Below, in pieces: positions 62,352-64,000 of a stretch of DNA of 64,000 nt. This DNA comes from GWE2-40-63 sp041664345 (GTDB taxonomy: Bacteria > Bacteroidota > Bacteroidia > Bacteroidales > SZUA-534), in assembly GCA_041664345.1 (NCBI GenBank), contig JBAYKX010000018.1, positions 30,562 to 94,561 of the forward strand, written 5' to 3'. Position 1 is the stretch's first letter. Every line of letters begins with the position of its first letter. The notes beneath the pieces were generated by a model. It did no database searches. It worked only from the letters and a program-made list of their open reading frames with translations, and had not been told where the DNA came from. The translations under genes were made by a program, and so were the position numbers.

Positions 62352-63875
62352 ATGAACAACCTTGACCCCCATATTATTGTCATTTTTGGCGCATCTGGCG
62401 ACTTGACCAAGCGCAAGTTGATTCCCGCTTTGTACGATTTGTTCATGCAAAACCTGTTGCCCGAAAAGTTTTTTATTGTTGGAGTAGGCCGCACCGAACT
62501 CACCGATACCGGTTTCCGTGAAAAAATGGCCGGTTGGTTGCCAAGCGAAAAGGGTAAAGAGGATCAACAGAAATCGTTTTTGCAAACCACTTCTTATTTA
62601 TCTATTGATACCGGCAATGTTGAGGATTATAATTTGCTAAAAAGTAAACTGAACGAGTTGAGGGCAGGAGCTGATATGCCCGAGAACTACATCTATTATT
62701 TGGCTACGCCACCCGCTTTGTACGAAAAAATTGCCCAAGGATTAACCATCGCCGGCATTAACAAAGATGTGGAAGATGTATCGTGGAAACGCATCATAAT
62801 TGAAAAGCCGTTTGGTGTTGATTACCAGTCAGCCAAAGACCTGAATAAAAAACTAATGTGCTATTTTAATGAAAACCAGATATACCGTATCGACCATTAT
62901 TTGGGAAAGGAAACCGTTCAGAACATTTTGGTGATGCGGTTTGCTAATGGTATTTTTGAACCGCTGTGGAACCGTAATTATGTGCACCATGTGGAATTTA
63001 CTTCATCGGAGGATTTGGGTATTGGTGGCCGCGGCGGTTATTACGACCATGCCGGGGCTTTGCGCGATATGGTTCAAAACCACCTTTTGCAATTAGTGGG
63101 CATTGTGGCAATGGAACCGCCCATTCATGCCGAGTCGAAAGCCATCCGCAACGAAATGCTGAAAGTGATGCAGAGCTTGCGGCCCATTAAGGAAGAGGAA
63201 GTTTCCGATTTTGTTATCCGTGGGCAATATACTGGCGCTACGTTAAAAGGGGAACATTTGCCCGGTTACCGCGAAGAAGAAGGAGTTACACTGGAAAGTC
63301 GCACTGAAACTTATGTAGCCATGAAGTTTTTCATAGACAACTGGCGCTGGAACGGTGTTCCGTTTTACATCCGCACAGGGAAAAGGCTTCCTACTAAAGT
63401 TACCGAGATTGTGATCCATTTTAAAAAATCGCCCCACCATATTTTTGCCTACCAGCACCAAAGTATTAACACACACAACCAACTGGTTATAAGGGTTCAG
63501 CCCGATGAAGGATTGCTGTTCAAGTTTGGGATGAAAGTTCCGGGTGCCGGATTTAATGTACAAACCGCCAACATGGATTTCCACTATTCCGAAGTGCAGG
63601 ACATGAAAATAACCTCGGCCTACGAGCGGCTGCTGCTCGACTGTATGCAGGGCGATTCAACCCTTTACATCCGTGGCGATGCCGTGGAAGAGGCCTGGGC
63701 TTTTGTGCAGCCTATTCTGGATGCATGGAAAAACCACCCCGATATTCCTGTCTATGGCTATCCGGCGGGAACTTGGGGACCGGCAAATGCCGATTCTTTG
63801 ATTGAGGAACCGGAAATTACTTGGCGCTATCCGTGTAAAAACCTGAGCAACGATGGGGAGTATTGTGAGCTTTAG
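62352..63875 (+). CDS. zwf: Glucose-6-phosphate 1-dehydrogenase
   Basis: A 507-aa cytoplasmic enzyme oxidising glucose-6-phosphate to 6-phosphogluconolactone with NADP or NAD, the entry to the oxidative pentose phosphate path. The dinucleotide site is IIVIFGASGDLTKRKLIPAL. The substrate motif RIDHYLGKETVQNILVMRF contains the catalytic His, and IIEKPFGVD precedes it. The C-terminus carries YFDHAGALRDM-type sequence (here YYDHAGALRDMVQNH) and AWAFVQPILDAW. It is full length. The usual partners gnd and pgl are not visible; the window ends 125 bp downstream in a direct-repeat array. Confidence 0.96.
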   Translation: MNNLDPHIIVIFGASGDLTKRKLIPALYDLFMQNLLPEKFFIVGVGRTELTDTGFREKMAGWLPSEKGKEDQQKSFLQTTSYLSIDTGNVEDYNLLKSKLNELRAGADMPENYIYYLATPPALYEKIAQGLTIAGINKDVEDVSWKRIIIEKPFGVDYQSAKDLNKKLMCYFNENQIYRIDHYLGKETVQNILVMRFANGIFEPLWNRNYVHHVEFTSSEDLGIGGRGGYYDHAGALRDMVQNHLLQLVGIVAMEPPIHAESKAIRNEMLKVMQSLRPIKEEEVSDFVIRGQYTGATLKGEHLPGYREEEGVTLESRTETYVAMKFFIDNWRWNGVPFYIRTGKRLPTKVTEIVIHFKKSPHHIFAYQHQSINTHNQLVIRVQPDEGLLFKFGMKVPGAGFNVQTANMDFHYSEVQDMKITSAYERLLLDCMQGDSTLYIRGDAVEEAWAFVQPILDAWKNHPDIPVYGYPAGTWGPANADSLIEEPEITWRYPCKNLSNDGEYCEL

Positions 63876-63890
63876 ATATTAGATGATAAA

Positions 63891-64000
63891 TAGCATGACA
63901 TCGTTTACAAAAAAATAGCATAACATCGTTTACTTTTTAATTTAACAAATGTAGCATAACATCGTTTACTTTTTAATGGTAAGAAAATAGCATAAGTTCG
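63891..64000 (+). repeat. 36-bp-period direct repeat array at the window edge
   Basis: Four copies of TAGCATRACATCGTTTAC start at 63891, 63916, 63952 and 63988; the last is diverged or truncated by the window. Copies two and three share 26 bp (through TTTTTAAT) and have a 36-bp period. The units are too short and close for a CRISPR array. Arrays like this occur at the ends of IS21-type elements as transposase-binding sites, so a mobile element may begin beyond the window. No coding sequence is visible to confirm that. Confidence 0.6.

Noticed and set aside
63891..64000. CRISPR array at the right edge
   Set aside because: Repeat units of 18-26 bp are separated by only ~7-18 bp and spacing is uneven; no spacer-length unique segments or cas genes.

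Overview
The window looks like a Bacteroidota chromosome. It has a SusC/SusD pair, a hybrid two-component system, T9SS sorting tails on secreted proteins, TAnnTTTG-type promoters and an A+T-rich base composition. The gene set (pectin PUL, KdsD/RecQ neighbourhood, TPR proteins) suggests the Marinilabiliales/Prolixibacteraceae side of Bacteroidales, but the genus cannot be fixed from sequence alone.

Left part (1-26.6 kb): a pectin utilisation locus. It opens with the 3' end of a tagaturonate epimerase (galacturonate catabolism) and a 1349-aa hybrid two-component regulator, both on +. A long minus-strand gene train faces them. Its upstream operon runs 26.5 to 19.7 kb: a possible 34-aa membrane peptide, SusC, SusD, an unknown lipoprotein and an unknown secreted protein, ending in a clear intrinsic terminator. 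Directly after it come pectate lyase (PL1), unsaturated galacturonyl hydrolase (GH105), polygalacturonase (GH28), rhamnogalacturonan acetylesterase (CE12), a GH43 enzyme, a DUF4861 protein, a divergent pectinesterase and a T9SS-exported pectinesterase. Together they could de-esterify, cleave, import and sense pectin and its side chains. A dispersed repeat sits inside this enzyme operon.

Middle (26.8-41 kb): a T9SS-tailed cupredoxin and an NhaD/citrate-superfamily antiporter come first. They are followed by a TonB-dependent receptor, a secreted TPR-like protein, a LytS-type kinase, a LytTR regulator and an S9 peptidase, all on +. The regulator and the peptidase each carry one in-frame stop. 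Next are a small membrane-anchored protein, an acetyl-CoA hydrolase/transferase family protein, and a cell-surface sugar locus: a frameshifted polyprenyl glycosylphosphotransferase, a lipoprotein and a degenerate Gfo/Idh protein.

Right part (42.6-64 kb): mostly housekeeping. KdsD and RecQ are divergent. Then come Pcm, a LolC/E-type permease, MgtE, RsmA, a frameshifted UPF0104 flippase-like protein, a GH3 lipoprotein, ElbB, a SixA-Ppk1-Ppx polyphosphate group, a 13-plus-repeat TPR protein, a PIN/antitoxin pair and Zwf. The window ends in a 36-bp-period direct-repeat array that may be the edge of a mobile element.

Most notable for follow-up are the following. Four genes are broken by single base changes, all between 33.5 and 52.3 kb. 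An unannotated small membrane ORF leads the susCD operon. A hairpin abuts the start codon of the TonB receptor. Two families of dispersed palindromic repeats are present. Two unknown exported proteins are encoded with SusCD. No tRNA, rRNA or CRISPR array was seen.
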